Positions 63,104 through 64,000 of a stretch of DNA of 64,000 bases are shown here, in pieces. Source of the DNA: Promerops cafer (taxonomy: Eukaryota; Chordata; Aves; Passeriformes; Nectariniidae); the NCBI GenBank assembly GCA_013398275.1, contig VZSE01015292.1, positions 2,205,539 through 2,269,538 on the forward strand. The letters are read 5' to 3'. The notes under the pieces were generated by a model, which saw only the letters and a program-made list of their open reading frames with translations, searched no databases and was not told where the DNA came from. Every line of letters starts with the position of its first letter. Positions within the stretch are counted from its first letter, which is position 1. The translations under genes and the position numbers were made by a program.

Positions 63104-64000
63104 GCTTTAAAGATAAGGGTGACCTTGCTAACACTGTTCTCCATGGTTCTTGGGTCCTACACTGAGTGCAAGCAGAGTCCTGAACAGAAGACAAAAGATG
63201 TTCAAATAACAATAGCAAAATTGACTCTTTGCTTTCCATTTCAGTAGAGAGAAAAGAACCTTATGAAACATGCAAGTACATAATGGGAGGGAGTTTAGCT
63301 CTGCTCCTCAGGTGTAGTAATTTACTGAATCATCAGTGAAACTGCAGCGCTCCCGTCCCACATTGCCGATGTAAGGAAGAGTCTCCTTGTCAGCTCGTGT
63401 AAGAGTTACAACAAAGAATTAATGTTTATGCCATTGATGATTTTGGATACAAAGGAGTGGAATCGATCCCTAAATGTGAAATAAAAGTTACATTTTGGGT
63501 ACGTCTGTGTCTACGTGAGAACTTTGTGCGGAGCAGGTTTCACCTGTATAAGCCATAACCCCAGATAATCGACATCCTGATGCAGTTTGATGACTGCAGT
63601 GGACATATTCACTCATTTCAACCCGCCAGGGTTTGTTGTCAGCTTAGAAATCCAAGAGCGTTCTTTATGCAAAATCCTAAATGATTATTTGATTTAATTG
63701 CTGTCAGCATGGCTAGGGAGTAGTAAGAGCACAAGCAAAACCCAGTAGTTTTAAGGACAGGTGGAATTACGACCAGCAAGGCACATTTTGGAGGTTTATC
63801 TGTGCTGTTTTGTTCCCTTGTCAACAGTGCATGCCAGGACGAGTTTAAAAAGGACACAGATCTATAACAGCTTTCTTCATCGCTGTGCACACCTTTCATC
63901 CCATTATAGTCATTGCTCTTTCATCTTTATAGGACAAAGGCAGGCTTGTTTATGGAGGTTTTAATGAATTAGAGCAGCCACTCTATATATAATCAAACAC

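Larger units (their letters stand above)
61527..64000 (+). other. BMP7: BMP7 intron 1, 5' part
   Basis: Starts with donor GTGAGT and continues past the right edge; no second exon is seen. It includes a GC-rich first 0.6 kb, a CpG-retaining block at about 62160-62470, and a pair of CAAATATTTG palindromes at 63059-63103. Confidence 0.85.

Overview
The window looks like a piece of a bird genome. Four vertebrate genes lie in the order RBM38 (-), RAE1 (-), SPO11 (-), BMP7 (+). This is the arrangement I know from human 20q13 read in reverse. Introns are short for these genes, promoters are CpG-rich, and two CR1-like retrotransposon remnants are present. Species cannot be fixed from the sequence; a compact bird chromosome is my inference.

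Layout: 1-3.6 kb holds the 5' three exons of RBM38 on the minus strand. Its last coding exon lies beyond the left edge and its start codon falls in an assembly gap (3604-3810). 3.8-4.1 kb is its CpG promoter. 4.2-16.4 kb is intergenic DNA with no gene I can support. 16.5-23.9 kb is RAE1 with all 11 coding exons and a GC-box promoter. 24.3-36.1 kb is SPO11 with 13 exons, a complete 385-residue reading frame, a TATA box and a 30-bp minisatellite just upstream. 36.7-60.5 kb is gene-free DNA with CR1 remnants, simple repeats and possible regulatory blocks. 60.6-64 kb is the BMP7 promoter, exon 1 and the start of intron 1; the rest of BMP7 lies to the right.

The genes are neighbours by ancient synteny, not a pathway: an RNA-binding protein that controls mRNA stability and splicing, an mRNA export and spindle factor, the meiotic double-strand-break enzyme, and a secreted BMP ligand. 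Exon models were built by reading splice sites by hand and checking that frames join; SPO11 joins without a break. RAE1 joins everywhere except at coding exon 6/7, where three expected codons and a usable in-frame GT donor are missing. The most interesting points are that RAE1 junction, the minisatellite next to the SPO11 promoter, a 114-nt SPO11 exon 2 matching the exon skipped in mammalian SPO11-alpha, and a pair of in-frame acceptors at SPO11 exon 8.
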